NCBI RefSeq assembly: GCF_024206475.1
Contig: NZ_JAMBPR010000002.1
Span: forward strand, 1 to 64,000
Direction of reading: 5' to 3'
DNA: 64,000 bases
Origin: Paraburkholderia sp. CNPSo 3274
Lineage (GTDB): Bacteria > Pseudomonadota > Gammaproteobacteria > Burkholderiales > Burkholderiaceae
Part shown: positions 1 through 9,800 of the stretch, piece after piece
How positions within the stretch are numbered: position 1 is the first letter of the stretch
Layout: each line of letters starts with the position of its first letter
Notes under the pieces: generated by a model
Databases searched by the model: none
What the model was told of the DNA's origin: nothing
What the model saw: only the letters and a program-made list of their open reading frames with translations
Position numbers and translations under genes: made by a program

Positions 1-199
1 GGGGGTGGGTTCGGCGCCATGTGCTGGCTGGGTCGTGAGCAACGCCACGCCGAGACATGACGACAACGCGAGCGTAAGTGTCGTTTTCACACGCAACCTC
101 GTGAACTCGTCAACGGTTGTTCCGAGGCGCGCATACCGCGTTCCCGCATGTGGAGGCTACGAACGGCCGCCCGGCGCCGGCCAACGGGTATGGCGAGCC

Positions 200-430
200 T
201 TAAAAGCCGCCGGAGTCCTTGCCGAGCATATCGATATCGATCTCGAGGGCGCGGCAGACGTCGCGCACGAACGCATCCATGGCAGCCGTGCACTCGGGGC
301 TCCCCGCCGGGAAGTCCTCCGGGTTCTTCTTGCCTTGCGCACGGCGGATGGCGCGAATGCTCGCCTCGAGCGCGCGCGCCTCTGCCCAGATGGGAGGTTT
401 GTCGGGATAGTCAGAATGTTTGCGCGCCAT
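200..430 (-). CDS. Small hypothetical protein, 76 aa
   Basis: A short hydrophilic protein with no family I recognise. The start is taken at the ATG at 430, because the stretch upstream in frame is Arg/Leu-rich and reads like non-coding sequence. From there the product is mixed-charge and plausible (begins MARKHSDYPDKPPIW), with a predicted helical segment rich in Ala and Arg and an acidic C-terminus (ALEIDIDMLGKDSGGF). There are no membrane segments and no signal peptide. It stands alone, divergent from the small broken gene starting at 475. Function unknown. Confidence 0.5.
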   Translation of the reverse strand: MARKHSDYPDKPPIWAEARALEASIRAIRRAQGKKNPEDFPAGSPECTAAMDAFVRDVCRALEIDIDMLGKDSGGF

Positions 431-474
431 GGCCGGTATTTCGGCAACGGCTACGCGAACTTTAGGCCGGCGCA

Positions 475-641
475 ATGAGCAGGCAGGACGCAAATGCAAC
501 CACTGGATAGACACGAATCCCCATCACCGAGATTTCGCCCCTCTAACTGAGGACGCCAAACGTTTGCGCGTTGAAGAAGCGAAAGACGCGAACGCAGGCA
601 GGCACGTTGAAAGCCTGATGAAAAACTGGGGACCGCGATGA
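475..641 (+). pseudogene. Possible small gene broken by a one-base frameshift
   Basis: An ATG at 475 opens a short reading frame (MSRQDANATTG) that hits TAG after 11 codons. In the frame one base over, a protein-like hydrophilic stretch follows directly and ends at the TGA at 639-641; it contains EDAKRLRVEEAKDANAGRHV and lacks any start codon of its own. Joining the two frames at about 508 gives one coherent protein of about 55 residues. The family is unknown. It could instead be a chance ORF, so confidence is modest. Confidence 0.33.
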
Positions 642-753
642 CGACGATGAAAAGCACGCGCGTTTCCTCCAGAAATAATGCGAGCGGTCGTAAACGGAGG
701 AATTACATTTCGTTCCCGGCAGTCGCAACGGGACGGCATCGACTCGCAAGACA

Positions 754-2700
754 ATGTTCAACGTTCTGGCCCAGTATTGGGGAACGATTCGGCGCACTTT
801 CATGGCCGGAAACAGCGCGGCACTGAAGCTGGCCCAGCTGCGCGTGATGATCTATCAGCTTCCCATGATGTATGGGCTGCTGGTCGTCAACACGTGGGGC
901 ATGGTGCTCCCCCACGAGAACGAGATTCCCGCCTGGCAGGGAATCATCTGTCCGCTCCTGCTCACGGGATTTTGCATCGTTCGCGTCCTCTCCTGGTTGC
1001 GGCTCTCCAGGATCCGTGTCAGTGCGGAAGATGCGGTGACGATCCTGCGCAATTCCGGCAGGCTCGCCTGGGTCTTCTCCATCTCGTTCACGGTATGGTC
1101 GCTGTCCCTGTTGTCTCATGGCGGCGCGGCATTCAAGCTTCATGTCGCCTTTTACATGGCCATCACGGTCATCGGCGTCATCTGCTGCCTGATGAACGTC
1201 GTCAAGGCAGCTTTCACCGTCACCGCCATTGTCAACGGCGCACTCGTCGTTACGTTCCTGAGTTCGGGAAATGGTGTATTCCAGGCGATCGCAATCGATA
1301 CATCACTGGTTTCGCTGGCGATGCTGGTCGTTGCATTCACGCAATTCAAGAACTTCTCGGATCTCGTGGCAACGCAAGGCGAAAACAAACGCCTCGCGAA
1401 TATCGACAGTCTCACGAATCTCCCCAACCGGCGAGCCTTTTTCGCTTCGCTCGACAAGCATTTCGATGCCGCCATGGCATCGGGCGGCCGGCTCGCAGTG
1501 GGCCTCGTCGATCTCGACGGTTTCAAGTCCGTCAACGACATTCACGGCCACTCCCTGGGCGACCACGTGCTCGCCGAAGTCGCGTCGCGCTTCGCCAGCG
1601 CGGCGCGCGGCACGATCACCCTTGCAAGGCTGGGCGGTGACGAATTCGGCGTCATTGTCACGGACGACTGCACGGACGCCGGCCTCTCGCAACTCGGCCG
1701 CACTATCTGCGATGTTTTTCATTGCCCCGTACTTGTCGGCGAGATTTCCGTTCGGCTCGGGGCGACGATCGGCTTCTCCACCTATCCGCACATTTCACGA
1801 AACAAGGCGGATTTGTTCGAAACAGCGGACTATGCGCTTTACGAAGGCAAGCGCCGCTCGCGCGGCTCGGTGACCATCTTTTCGGAGACGCACCGCAACG
1901 CAATCATTCGCGAGTCGCAGATTGCCCAGGCGCTACGCGCCCCCGATCTCGCGAGCGAGCTTTACCTCGCCTTCCAGCCGATCTACTCGCTCGACCGCCA
2001 GCGCACCGTCGGTTTCGAAGCCCTGGCGCGCTGGCGAAGCGCGTTGCTTGGCACAGTCCCGCCCGGTGAATTCATTCCTGCGGCGGAGCGCAACGGGGTC
2101 ATCAACGGCTTGACCCTCGCGCTGTTTACCAAGGCCCTCGCCTGCGCGAAGCAATGGCCAGCGCATATCGGCTTGTCCTTCAACCTCTCCGCACATGATT
2201 TCGCCAGTGAGTCCGCGGTGAAAGAGTTGGCGCAGTGCATTCTCGGCAGCGGCATCGACCCGGCCCGGCTTGACTTCGAGATCACCGAAACCGCGATGGC
2301 CAAGGACTTCGACCAGGTCCAGAAAGCGGCCAAAGTGCTCCGCGCGCTGGGCTGCGGTTTGTCGGTCGACGATTTCGGCACTGGCTATTCGAGCCTCTCT
2401 TACCTGTGCAAACTTCCGCTCACGCGTCTGAAAATCGACAGGATGTTCGTGAGCGGTCTCAAGGCGCGCACGACGGCCTTCACCGTGGTTCGCACGCTGC
2501 TCAATCTCAGTCGGCAGATGTCGCTCGACTGCATAGTCGAAGGTGTGGAAACGGCGGCCGAACTCCAAACGGTCACGGCGCTCGGGGCAACGCTCATTCA
2601 GGGCTACTACTGTTCCCGCCCGATGGAGGCGTCGGCGGTGGCGGCTTTTCTGGAGCGGGAAAGCGAGGGTGAAGCGGTGTCACACAGAGCGAAGGAATGA
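754..2700 (+). CDS. Membrane diguanylate cyclase/phosphodiesterase (GGDEF-EAL)
   Basis: Predicted bifunctional cyclic-di-GMP enzyme of 648 residues at the inner membrane. Residues about 30-195 form a hydrophobic sensor of five to six membrane helices. A GGDEF domain follows, with an intact GGDEF motif at 294-298 and an upstream LVDLDGFKSVND segment. The EAL domain has EALARW near 422 and DDFGTGYSSL near 540. Both catalytic signatures look intact, so synthesis, hydrolysis or both are possible. No HAMP or PAS domain separates sensor and cyclase. It stands alone with no obvious operon partner, and the signal it senses is not evident. Confidence 0.93.
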   Translation: MFNVLAQYWGTIRRTFMAGNSAALKLAQLRVMIYQLPMMYGLLVVNTWGMVLPHENEIPAWQGIICPLLLTGFCIVRVLSWLRLSRIRVSAEDAVTILRNSGRLAWVFSISFTVWSLSLLSHGGAAFKLHVAFYMAITVIGVICCLMNVVKAAFTVTAIVNGALVVTFLSSGNGVFQAIAIDTSLVSLAMLVVAFTQFKNFSDLVATQGENKRLANIDSLTNLPNRRAFFASLDKHFDAAMASGGRLAVGLVDLDGFKSVNDIHGHSLGDHVLAEVASRFASAARGTITLARLGGDEFGVIVTDDCTDAGLSQLGRTICDVFHCPVLVGEISVRLGATIGFSTYPHISRNKADLFETADYALYEGKRRSRGSVTIFSETHRNAIIRESQIAQALRAPDLASELYLAFQPIYSLDRQRTVGFEALARWRSALLGTVPPGEFIPAAERNGVINGLTLALFTKALACAKQWPAHIGLSFNLSAHDFASESAVKELAQCILGSGIDPARLDFEITETAMAKDFDQVQKAAKVLRALGCGLSVDDFGTGYSSLSYLCKLPLTRLKIDRMFVSGLKARTTAFTVVRTLLNLSRQMSLDCIVEGVETAAELQTVTALGATLIQGYYCSRPMEASAVAAFLERESEGEAVSHRAKE

Positions 2701-2787
2701 CGAGTAGTCCGCATACCAGAATGGCCGCTGAACTGGTTGTGCCGCTGCGCCCGGCTTACGATGTGCCGAACAGTCACGGAGCCCATC

Positions 2788-3102
2788 ATGAAGCGCTTTC
2801 ATATCGCACTGGCCGTTTCGAACCTCGACGCCTCGATCGCGGACTATAGCCAGCGGCTCGGACAGCCACCGTCAGCCGTCGTGCCGGGCCAGTACGCGAT
2901 GTGGCGCACCGACCTCCTTAACTTTTCGATCAACGAAAAGCCGGCGCAAGCGGGAATGTTGCGCCATGTCGGATTCGAAGACGACGCGGTAACAGGCTAT
3001 TCGAGCAGTGTCGATGTGAACGGTCTCGAATGGGAGTTGTTTTCGGCTGCCGAGCAGGACGCGCGCATCGTCAGCGCTTATGGGGTTCCAGTAAAGTCAT
3101 GA
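2788..3102 (+). CDS. VOC/glyoxalase-fold family protein
   Basis: A 104-residue protein of the vicinal oxygen chelate superfamily. The N-terminus (MKRFHIALAVSNLDASIADY) is the typical first beta-alpha unit, and a second half with HVGFEDDAV and a closing VDVNGLEWELF strand completes one VOC module. The ATG at 2788 is chosen because a CGGAG sequence precedes it and the glyoxalase-like start follows at once. Substrate unknown; members of this fold include lyases, dioxygenases and resistance proteins. Confidence 0.72.
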   Translation: MKRFHIALAVSNLDASIADYSQRLGQPPSAVVPGQYAMWRTDLLNFSINEKPAQAGMLRHVGFEDDAVTGYSSSVDVNGLEWELFSAAEQDARIVSAYGVPVKS

Positions 3103-3116
3103 CGCGTGCGCATCTC

Positions 3117-3530
3117 TCAGCCCGTTAAAGCGCCCAGACAACGGCCACACGAACGCGCCTGGCCCAGTCGCAAGCGCCCGGCACTCACGGTCGCCTCATT
3201 GCCGCAATCGCACCGGCAAACCCACATGCCATCGCCGGCATAGCGATCCGTCGTGAGCTGGCCGAAGACCTCGCCGCCCTTCAGCGCAGGCGAGCCCGGC
3301 CGGGACCGCCACACGCGACGCTGCTCACGGCAGCCGCAATCCCGCGTCTGGCCGCCCTCCACCGCATCCAGCGCGGCCGTGACGTGGGCGCCGCACCGGC
3401 ACCGCCAGAGCCACACGCCAGCGCCGCGATATTGAAGCGCGACGAGATCGCCGAAGGCGCGGCCAGAAACGTCGCGATGCGGCGGAAAGGGCCATTCAGG
3501 CGGCAAGGGGGGACGAATACGCGGGTTCAC
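3117..3530 (-). CDS. Tandem Cys-motif (zinc-ribbon-like) hypothetical protein
   Basis: A 137-residue protein with two copies of one module. Copy 1 has WLWRCRCGAHV ... TRDCGC and copy 2 has MWVCRCDCGNEATV ... ARSCGRC, each preceded by an F-G-x-L-like strand (FGDLVALQYRG; FGQLTTDRYAG). The paired C-x-C and C-x-C/C-x-x-C clusters suggest one structural metal per repeat. Similar short modules occur in phage and mobile-element proteins, so a nucleic-acid-binding role is conceivable but inferred. The start codon appears to be GTG at 3530, with no strong ribosome site. Confidence 0.55.
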   Translation of the reverse strand: MNPRIRPPLPPEWPFPPHRDVSGRAFGDLVALQYRGAGVWLWRCRCGAHVTAALDAVEGGQTRDCGCREQRRVWRSRPGSPALKGGEVFGQLTTDRYAGDGMWVCRCDCGNEATVSAGRLRLGQARSCGRCLGALTG

Positions 3531-3819
3531 GACTGGTAAATGGGATTCAGCGTTCTACTCTCAAGGGTATCCGGCCGTCTTCGATATGCGGGTGCGTGGC
3601 CCGGCAAAGAGGGGCGGATCATTCCGCGCGGTCGGTGGGTCACCGCCTCGTTACGGGTTATGCGAGTATTTTGGCATCTCACGCCACGAATGATAAATCG
3701 TGAACGTAATGGCCGCTGGCGGTGGACGCCGTTGTGCCCGGTCAGGCCCCGGCTATGGGCCTCCTCGGGGTAACGCAGGCAGACAGATAGGCGGTCTGAT
3801 CTGATCAGCCCGGAGCAAC

Positions 3820-3990
3820 ATGATACTTACCTTACCAATCTTTCCAATCGCTTTCTTCGCGATCATCGTGGCCATGCACCGCGGCGTGACCCGCAAGGCA
3901 GACGCGAAGCTCCGCGAGCAATTCGATGCGCAAGGCGCGGGCGATGAGGTGTCGCGCCAATTGATGCGCAATGCGGATTACAGCGTCTGA
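3820..3990 (+). CDS. Small single-pass membrane protein, 56 aa
   Basis: A short gene whose ATG at 3820 follows a CGGAG ribosome site at 3811. The product starts with one hydrophobic helix (MILTLPIFPIAFFAIIVAM) and ends in a charged cytoplasmic tail (KADAKLREQFDAQ). This one-helix-plus-charged-tail layout is common for small bacterial membrane proteins. No family is recognised. It sits convergent to the YodC-like gene ending at 3999. Confidence 0.5.
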   Translation: MILTLPIFPIAFFAIIVAMHRGVTRKADAKLREQFDAQGAGDEVSRQLMRNADYSV

Positions 3991-3998
3991 GTTTCCGG

Positions 3999-4238
3999 CT
4001 ACGCTGAAGCGAACTGAACCGCATCGGTACTGAACACGGCCCGCACCAGCTTCGTCGACTCGGGCGACTCGAACCATGCGCAGGACAGCTGCGGACCGAA
4101 CGCCGTAGGCACGACCTGGTTCACTGTCATTAACGGCCCGCCTGAACACAGGCGCACCGTCCTGCCTTTAAATCGCGCAGCGACCGAACTCAACGTCTCG
4201 GAATGCAAATCCCTGTGGATTGCACAAACTGCGGTCAT
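3999..4238 (-). CDS. YodC-like DUF2158 family protein
   Basis: A 79-residue protein of the YodC/DUF2158 type. The characteristic lysine/serine-glycine-glycine-proline start is seen as TVRLCSGGPLMTV, followed by a CAWF segment and a terminal strand (VFSTDAVQFA). Family members are small, mostly beta proteins of unknown function. The start at 4238 is chosen because GGAGGAG lies immediately upstream on the minus strand and the family length fits; a longer in-frame extension would add unrelated sequence. It lies downstream of the haem-type membrane gene on the same strand. Confidence 0.72.
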   Translation of the reverse strand: MTAVCAIHRDLHSETLSSVAARFKGRTVRLCSGGPLMTVNQVVPTAFGPQLSCAWFESPESTKLVRAVFSTDAVQFASA

Positions 4239-4379
4239 GTCTCCTCCCGGATGCTCGCGACTCGCTGGCGAAACGTCCCCCGCTTTCGACAACGTCTGGA
4301 ACTCGTATATTCGCCCTTGTCCGCGTGCGCTGAATATAAAGATTTCGACTTCATATCGGAACAAACTCGCCATCGAAAG

Positions 4380-5225
4380 TCATTCCTGGACATCCTGCTC
4401 GCGCGACGGACTGCGGGCCGGCAAACGGGCGCTCACCGAATATCTCCGCTGCCTCCGGCGCTCCAGCGCGTTGCGCAACTGGCCGAGGATCAGCGTGCTG
4501 GCAATCAGGGCGAGGTAGAGCGTGACGAGACTGTGACGAGCGCCGTTGAGGGCGGATTGATGGACGACGAGCGCGGCATCGACAGGCGGAAGCAGGTGAC
4601 TCGCCCCCTCGACGGCTCGCGTCATGCGGATGAAGCCCGCTGCGGAAAGCAGCGGCAACTGGACGACAAGGATCAGCAGCGCCAGCCGCATCCGACGCGC
4701 CCACGCATAGTGGCGCAACCGGAACCACAGCCCGAGGCATCCGTGTATCCAGCCAGGCGCTAGCAGCGCGAGTTGCAGTCCCTGCGTGCCGCTCGTGAGC
4801 AGCACGACAATGACCCGCTCGTAGTTGGGTTCGAAGCCATAGAGCGAGGACGCAAGCCGGGTCGTCACGGCATGGCGGATCAGCAGGAGCGGCAGGCTGA
4901 GCCCTGCCCACAGGCGGATCCATTCCGCGGGCGGGAGCGCCCAGTGGCGCCGCCCGTATATCGTGCGCAACGCCAACACGAAATGCACCGATGCGGCGCC
5001 ATACAGCGCGATCGTTCCAGGCGTGCTGCGCCAAAGCCGCAGCGCGAGCACGAGACCGCGTCCGGCGAGCTCGAGCGACCAGATCCCGAGCGCGTGATTG
5101 ACCAGATGCAGAAAGAGATACGTCAGCATCACGAGGCCCGACGTGAGTTGAAGCCGGCGCAAAAAGAATTGAACGTTGTTTCTCGCTTCGCTGGCGCGGC
5201 GACGGGTTATGCCGACGATGTTCAT
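4380..5225 (-). CDS. Orphan succinate-dehydrogenase-like (CyaC-type) membrane domain
   Basis: A 281-residue integral membrane protein resembling the N-terminal membrane anchor of CyaC-type adenylate cyclases, which is related to the haem-binding succinate dehydrogenase anchor. Visible landmarks are FFLRRLQLTSGLVMLTYLFL, then HLVNHALG, SVHFVLALRTIYGRRHW, LIRHAVTTRLASS and PGWIHGCLGL, with conserved His residues that could bind haem. In the cyclases this block is followed by a ferredoxin and/or cyclase domain. Here the protein ends after a basic tail, so it is either a stand-alone sensor or redox subunit or a truncated cyclase. The start is ambiguous; the ATG at 5225 has only a weak GGCGGA upstream. 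It is divergent from the metallophosphoesterase. Confidence 0.65.
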   Translation of the reverse strand: MNIVGITRRRASEARNNVQFFLRRLQLTSGLVMLTYLFLHLVNHALGIWSLELAGRGLVLALRLWRSTPGTIALYGAASVHFVLALRTIYGRRHWALPPAEWIRLWAGLSLPLLLIRHAVTTRLASSLYGFEPNYERVIVVLLTSGTQGLQLALLAPGWIHGCLGLWFRLRHYAWARRMRLALLILVVQLPLLSAAGFIRMTRAVEGASHLLPPVDAALVVHQSALNGARHSLVTLYLALIASTLILGQLRNALERRRQRRYSVSARLPARSPSREQDVQE

Positions 5226-5416
5226 TTTTTGTTTCCGCCATTTCGTGTGCCACGCCTGCAATACCGCGAACCCACGCCGGTTATTCCCGCGCCCGGCTAC
5301 CGGGAAAAAATCGGGAATAAAACGGCGGCTCTCGCGGTATTGCACCTGAAGCCCGCCCTGGAGGCGCTCCATATTGCACCGGCGGTCGACTTCCTGAACC
5401 CAGTCGAGAGGACATC

Positions 5417-6352
5417 ATGTCGTCAGATCTTCCTTCCCAACCGTCACGCCGCAGCGCCCTGAAATGCCTCGCCTTCGGTGGCGCGGGCACCGTGTTCGTT
5501 CTGGCCGGAGGCGTCCTCACGCCCGTGGAGCTGGCGCTGGCAGCGAGCACCAAAGAAAACGCCGGCATTCCGCTCTTTCTGCAGATCAGCGACTCGCATA
5601 TCGGCTTCAACAAGGAAGCCAATCCCGATGTCGCGGGCACGCTCAAACAGACCATTGACTATGTCAACGCGATGCCAGTCAAACCCGCCCTGGCGATCCA
5701 CACGGGCGATATCACCCATCTCTCCAAACCTGAAGAATTCGATCTGGCGGCGCAATTGCTGTCAGGTCTCGACATTACGGAGTTGCACACCACGCCCGGC
5801 GAACACGATGTGACAGATGGACCACAAGGCGAATACTTCAAGCGTTTCGGCAAGGCATCGGACAATCGGGGCTATTACAGCTTCGACCACAATGGCGTGC
5901 ATTTCATCGCGCTCGTCAACGTCATGCATTTCAAGCCAAACGGGCTGGGAAACCTGGGCGAGGACCAACTCGCCTGGCTGGAAAACGATCTGAAGGGCCG
6001 CACGTCGAGCACGCCGATCGTCGTGTTTACGCACATGCCGATGTGGACGATTTACGAACCATGGGGCTGGGGTACCGGCGATGCGGGCCAGGCAATGGAT
6101 TATCTAAGGCGCTTCGGCTCGGTGACCGTGCTCAATGGCCATATTCATCAAATCGTTTCCAAGGTGGAGGGCAATATCACGTTCCACACGGCACGCTCGA
6201 CCGCCTATCCGCAACCGACGGCCGGCGATGGCCCCGGACCTGGACCGCTCAAGGTGGCAAGCGATCAGCTACCGAAGATGCTTGGCGTAACCAGTATCCG
6301 AATCACGCGCCATCCCCTCGCGGCGACGCTTTCCGACACGTCCCTCGCCTGA
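5417..6352 (+). CDS. Tat-exported metallophosphoesterase
   Basis: A 311-residue calcineurin-like phosphoesterase. The N-terminus carries a twin-arginine export signal (SRRSALKC then a hydrophobic run to about 43), so it should act in the periplasm. Metal motifs are present in order: D-x-H in SDSHIG near 59, GD in HTGDITH near 95, an E-for-N variant of GNHD (PGEHD) near 127, TH in FTHMP and GHIHQ near 243. The Asn-to-Glu change in the third motif is unusual. The cupredoxin gene follows after 35 bases, and the two probably form an operon. The substrate cannot be told. Confidence 0.88.
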   Translation: MSSDLPSQPSRRSALKCLAFGGAGTVFVLAGGVLTPVELALAASTKENAGIPLFLQISDSHIGFNKEANPDVAGTLKQTIDYVNAMPVKPALAIHTGDITHLSKPEEFDLAAQLLSGLDITELHTTPGEHDVTDGPQGEYFKRFGKASDNRGYYSFDHNGVHFIALVNVMHFKPNGLGNLGEDQLAWLENDLKGRTSSTPIVVFTHMPMWTIYEPWGWGTGDAGQAMDYLRRFGSVTVLNGHIHQIVSKVEGNITFHTARSTAYPQPTAGDGPGPGPLKVASDQLPKMLGVTSIRITRHPLAATLSDTSLA

Positions 6353-6387
6353 CCTTGCGTCTCGCTCATTCAACAAGGATCCGAGCC

Positions 6388-6735
6388 ATGCTCTTCATGC
6401 ACTATCGTCGCGCGTTCAGCCTCTTCTACGGGATCGGGATGCTCATGGCAGGGGCGTCCATTGGTTTGCCTGCCGCGCAGGCACAGGAGCCCAATCAGAT
6501 CATCATCAAGAATTTCATGTTTTCGCCGATGTCTCTCACGGTGAAGGCGGGCACCACGGTGACCTGGAAAAATATGGACGGCGAACCGCATACCGTCGTC
6601 AACGATGCGGGTATATTCCATTCCGCCGCGCTCGACCAGGACGACACGTACCAGTTCAAGTTCGACAAGCCGGGGGTTTACAAGGTGTTCTGCGGCATCC
6701 ACCCGTATATGAAGGCCACCATCACGGTGCAGTAG
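6388..6735 (+). CDS. Periplasmic cupredoxin (plastocyanin/amicyanin-like)
   Basis: A 115-residue blue-copper-type protein with a Sec signal ending near AAQAQE. The type 1 copper ligands are visible: His in GEPHTVVND, then Cys, His and Met in VFCGIHPYMKA. The beta-sandwich start FMFSPMSLTVKAGTTVTW is typical. The ATG at 6388 follows an AAGGA site. It probably acts as a periplasmic electron carrier or copper binder together with the upstream exported phosphoesterase; the partner is inferred only from adjacency. Confidence 0.9.
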   Translation: MLFMHYRRAFSLFYGIGMLMAGASIGLPAAQAQEPNQIIIKNFMFSPMSLTVKAGTTVTWKNMDGEPHTVVNDAGIFHSAALDQDDTYQFKFDKPGVYKVFCGIHPYMKATITVQ

Positions 6736-6845
6736 AAATCGGCGCTCATGCCGCGCCCGCGCTCACCACGTGGCTCGCCACCTCGCGCCGCTCCCCGCGC
6801 GCACGTGTCAAGACGTTATTGAGGGATGAGCGCCGGCATCGACGG

Positions 6846-9800
6846 CTACTTGTGCTCTTTGCCCCGCGGGAAAATGTTCACGATGACGACTTCGCGCGCC
6901 GATTCGTCGTGGCATTCATGTCCGCCGCCGTGGAGCACGGGAATATTGCCATCGGGCGTGGGCGGCACGGTATAGGGATTGCCGCCGAGCGCCCAGACCT
7001 TTTCAATCAGGAGTGCGAGATAGTAAATCATGGTGGGATACCAGGGACTGTTCGGATCGAGATGCTCGACACGCCAGCTCATGATCGACAATAGCTGCAG
7101 CTGGTAGAGCAGCATATCCTCCTGCGTCGAAACGGGAATGCCGATCTGAAACGCGCCAATGGGCTCCCGCCACTGCCCCGCCTCCTCGCGCGCCGCCGCC
7201 ACCTGCTTCGGGTCCGGCTGCGTAAGGACAATGGCGTGGTCGCCCGCCGAATCGAACACGGAAAGGTCGGTCACCAGCGTTCGGCCATCTTCGAGGCTGA
7301 AAACGCCACGCGGCACGCTCTCAGCCGCGTGGCCTTTCTTCGTGCCTTTTGATGCCTTGGAGTCCTTACCCGCGAGCAGTCGCTGCGCCTCTTCCAGTGT
7401 GATCTTTTCGCCCCGCGGCGCGGGCACCTCCGTCTCGCGCTCACGGTTGGTGATCTGCTGAACCGACAGGTCGAACCGCTGCCCCTTGCGTATCCCGAGC
7501 GGCAGTTGGACCGAAAGGACGCCGGTCTGGCGACTCAGGCTCTTCGGGATCGGCACATAGCGATCGCCGCCGGCGGGTATCCGGATGGTATGCGCATCGA
7601 TCGCACGGATTTCGTGTCGCGCGTAGAAGCGATCCGCCAGATCGATCACATCCTGAGCATTCCAGCTCGGTATATGGAGGTTGAGCAAGGTGCCGTCCGG
7701 GATCGTCCGCGACCACGCGAGGAGCAACTCATCGGGCGGGAAAGCGGACGATATCGCGTTCGGCGTCGCCTCGATTTCGAACGTATGCATGGCGACACGA
7801 GAGGCGGAAAGCCCCGGATTCGCGACGGTGCTGATCGCCAGATTGCGTTGCGAAATCTTGTCCGACTTCGAGGGCGTGGCGCCATTCACAATCGGTGCGC
7901 CGGCGTAGATGACCTCGGTGACGACACATTGATGCTCGCCCATCACGAGCGACGGCAAGGGCTCCAGCGGACCCGTCGATCCCGGTGTCGCGCTGAGGTA
8001 GGGATCGGTCAGATTGTTATCGATCAGCGCTCCGTAATATTGGTAGCCGACACTGGCCTGAATCCCCTTTGAATTGTCGGGGTCGGTCTGGCTGGCAGGT
8101 GGTTCTACGCGTAGTGCCGAAAAGTACGGGAACGACAGCCATTGCGTGCCGCCGTCCTGCGTGCCCGGAAGATCAATGGGCGTTGCCCCCGAGGTCTGGA
8201 GGTATCCCCCGGTCGGGTTGCCGCTGGCGTCGAGCTGATAGGTCAGCGCAGCCGTGGTTTGAGAAACGAACGTCCTGAAGAATATTTGAACCGGATTGGC
8301 ATCGGCGCCCGCGCTGCTCAGCCGCACGCGCGCGAGCGCGAAGTTGTAGACAGGTTTCGGCGGACTGCTCGTGGTCACCGCCGCTACGCTGAGTACGGAG
8401 CCTGCCTCGGTAGAAGGCAGCGCCGAGAACTGGGAGGTGTTGATGTTGGCCACGACGCTTCGCAGGAACGTCAGCGCATCTGAACGGCTGGCGTTGACGG
8501 GCAAGGACGCATTCAGGAAGCTTTCTCCGGCAACGACGTGAAACACTTTGATATCCGAACTAAGCCAGTACGTGGCGTTGCCGTCCGCGAGATCGAGCAT
8601 GAAAGGATTCGCGCCTTTGACAAGCTCGAGCCACCCTGAGTCGGTAAGCGGCGCGCTCGCCGCACTCGTCGTCAACGAGGCGCCGACCGGCACGGTCTCG
8701 ACCGTGCCGGCAAAGCCAAACGCGTTGCCAGTGAAGTTCACCGCGTATGTAAACGTGAAGCGCTGCAGACGGTCGGCCAGGGTGGGATCGTCGCTTGCAA
8801 CGGCGGTCGCGACGATGCCGATCGGTGCGCCGCCCGTGACGGTCACCGCCGGCGCCCACTGCGCGAGCTGCGAAGCCGTAGGCGTTAGAGTCGTGATGCC
8901 GCCGACGGGAAACTGATTGGGTTTCAGGCCATCGACTGTCACAAAAATGGCCGCCGGGAAGCTCGGCGTCGCGCCAACCTCGTCCTGGCTGAAGGTGCTG
9001 CGCTCGAGGATGAGACCAATAGCCGGTGTCGGGCGCGCAAGCCAATTGGTAATGTTGACGTAAACGGCCTGGATATCGGAGAACGCCGCAGCATTGGTTT
9101 GCAGGCCCTCGCCCTTTGCGGCTTCGCCACCGACCATTTGATCGAGCTGCGGCGTATTGATGCTGCTAGCCCCGGTTAGATTGATGTCGAGATAATGATG
9201 AAAGGTCGAGCCGGTAACGATCCGTCCGACTCCGACCTCTCGCCCGTCGTATGCGCTGAGCGTGTTGACCGTCGCATTGACGGCTAATGTCTTATCGAGC
9301 GGAACGGGAACGCCGCTGCCGACGTCGTAACTGGCTTGCGCAGTCGAGTTGCCGGTCGCAATGACCGTCGGCATCTCAGGCGGGGCGGAGCCGATCTGGC
9401 GAAACTCCCGCGCAGAGGTATCGCCGTAAGGAGACAACTGCGTATAGTCGAAACCGGTCACTGCGCCCAGAGCGTTACCCTCGTGCATATGATCCGGATA
9501 GGACGTGACAACCTGTCCGTTGTTCATCAGGATCGGATGAGCCGGTGACGACGTCGCTGTTATGATTTGTGGCTTCGCGTCCGATTGATTCTCAAAGTAG
9601 GCGTAGGGATCGACAGTCGCATTGCCCATGGAGTCCGTCTGGGGATAGCTTGCGTTCGGATTCCTGACGGTCGTATCTGCGCGTCCGCCGATGGCCGGGT
9701 AATTAAAGGGCGCGTTTGCCGGTACCGCGGGGTTGCTCGGGTCGTTCTTGCCGTACCAGGAACGCATGATCCGAACGCGTGGAATCTGGCCACACATATC

